From positions 1 through 6,266 of the forward strand of contig JALNWC010000168.1 of assembly GCA_023231075.1 (NCBI GenBank): DNA of 6,266 nucleotides, in the 5' to 3' direction. A program made the position numbers and the translations under genes. Source of the DNA: Rhodoferax sp. (GTDB lineage Bacteria > Pseudomonadota > Gammaproteobacteria > Burkholderiales > Burkholderiaceae_C). Below the pieces are notes generated by a model. It was not told where the DNA came from and made no database searches. It saw nothing but the letters and a program-made list of their open reading frames with translations. Position 1 is the first letter of the stretch; every line of letters begins with the position of its first letter. Shown in pieces: positions 5,548 through 6,266 of the stretch.

Positions 5548-6266
5548 ATGCCCAACACCCCCAAAGCCCCCGCCTTTCGCCGCGCGGCCCCACCGGCCGC
5601 CAAAGCCCCGATTCCCGCCGGGCAAAGCAATACCGCCGCCCATGGCGCCGGCGGCACGCTGCGCCTGAACAAGCGCATGGCCGAGCTCGGCCTGGCGTCG
5701 CGCCGCGAGGCCGACGAATGGATTGGCAAGGGCTGGGTCAAGGTTAACGGCCGGGTCGCCGAGATGGGCATGCAGGTGAGCCCCGATGTGCGCATCGAGA
5801 TCGACAAACAAGCCACCGGCGCGCAGGCGAAACAGGTCACGGTGCTGATCAACAAACCGCTCGGCCTGGTCAGCGGCCAGGCTGAAGACGGCCACGAGCC
5901 CGCCATCACGCTGGTGCAGCCGCAAAACCGCTGGGCCGAGGACAACGCGCGCTTTTTCTTTCACCCCAGCCAGCTCAAAAGCCTGGTGCCCGCCGGACGG
6001 CTCGACATTGATTCGACCGGCCTGCTGGTGCTGACACAAGATGGCCGGGTCGCGCGCCAGCTGATCGGCGAAGATGCGGTGATGGAAAAAGAGTACCTGG
6101 TGCGCGTGATGTACACCGGCGTGCTCAATGCGGCGGCGGCCGACTCGGCGGCCGCCACCTATGCCGCGGCGCCCCGGCCTGCGCAGCCCGGCCAGGTGAC
6201 CCAGCTCAGCCGCATTGACGACGACGACCCTGTCAGCCAGGATGTGCAGTCGGTGTTTCCGGCCGA
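5548..6266 (+). CDS. RsuA/RluB/E/F-family rRNA pseudouridine synthase (partial, 3' end missing)
   Basis: The frame is open to the right edge (239 complete codons). The product would isomerise a specific uridine of ribosomal RNA to pseudouridine. Residues 1-36 are a Pro/Ala-rich basic leader. An S4 RNA-binding domain follows at about 37-84 (LRLNKRMAELGLASRREADE ... VKVNGR). The catalytic domain starts with VLINKPLGLVSG (99-110). The signature GRLDIDSTGLLVL at 150-162 carries the catalytic aspartate, D153 by analogy with RsuA D102, and EKEYLVRV (180-187) is also a family hallmark. The INKP-G-VS segment looks closest to RluF (large-subunit 23S rRNA, U2604 in E. coli), but RluB/RluE-type specificity cannot be excluded without the C-terminus. 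An Ala-rich stretch at 195-212 seems to replace a compact loop of the E. coli enzymes. Two in-frame ATGs are possible, 5527 and 5548; the latter is preferred because a candidate -10 box overlaps the former. It begins 35 bases after the restriction-modification stop, with no terminator seen between. Confidence 0.88.
   Translation, partial: MPNTPKAPAFRRAAPPAAKAPIPAGQSNTAAHGAGGTLRLNKRMAELGLASRREADEWIGKGWVKVNGRVAEMGMQVSPDVRIEIDKQATGAQAKQVTVLINKPLGLVSGQAEDGHEPAITLVQPQNRWAEDNARFFFHPSQLKSLVPAGRLDIDSTGLLVLTQDGRVARQLIGEDAVMEKEYLVRVMYTGVLNAAAADSAAATYAAAPRPAQPGQVTQLSRIDDDDPVSQDVQSVFPA

Noticed and set aside
5404..6039. Long minus-strand open frame (211 codons) under the synthase start, and a similar one at 4883-5449
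   Set aside because: Both are antisense to well-supported genes, have low-complexity or His/Gln/Arg-biased composition typical of shadow frames in GC-rich DNA, and match no family I recognise.
6135..6156. GGCGGCC ... GGCCGCC inverted repeat in the synthase gene
   Set aside because: It encodes an Ala/Asp-rich stretch through GCG/GCC codons; repeats of this kind are expected in very GC-rich coding DNA.
1..6266. CRISPR arrays, tRNA or rRNA genes, insertion sequence ends, attachment repeats
   Set aside because: Scanned by eye on both strands; no periodic repeats, tRNA-like folds, transposase frames or flanking direct repeats were seen.

Overview
The window looks like a chromosomal segment of a GC-rich betaproteobacterium, most likely a Burkholderiales member of the Comamonadaceae type. 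This is inferred from protein style (an alanine-rich RsuA-family pseudouridine synthase, a Crp/Fnr regulator divergent from an acyl-CoA ligase) and from about 70-75% GC in sample lines of the flanking genes. No marker gene allows a firmer placement.

Layout. Bases 1-257 hold the 5' end of an AMP-forming acyl-CoA ligase on the minus strand, running off the left edge. Bases 258-434 are a compact divergent control region. It has a perfect 7-4-7 inverted repeat (348-365) and a TATGAT -10 box for the ligase, placed so that the repeat is centred at about -41.5. Bases 435-1142 encode a 235-residue Crp/Fnr-family regulator on the plus strand. After a 77-base gap, 1220-5512 encodes one 1430-residue protein combining an N-terminal PD-(D/E)XK nuclease domain, a gamma-type N6-adenine methyltransferase and a C-terminal target-recognition region: a self-contained Type IIG/IIL-style (Eco57I-like) restriction-modification enzyme. 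A candidate promoter overlaps its 3' end and leads to an RsuA/RluF-family pseudouridine synthase (5548 to the right edge, incomplete).

How the genes work together. The ligase and regulator form a likely regulatory pair, with the regulator probably binding the inverted repeat between them. The restriction-modification gene appears to be an accessory insertion in an otherwise housekeeping/metabolic neighbourhood. Its GC is visibly lower than its neighbours', lowest in the target-recognition part, and it has no partner gene in the window. No transposase, integrase, tRNA, CRISPR array or attachment repeat was seen. I did not find a clearly new multi-gene system; the items most worth follow-up are the unknown specificity of the restriction-modification enzyme and the regulator-operator pair.
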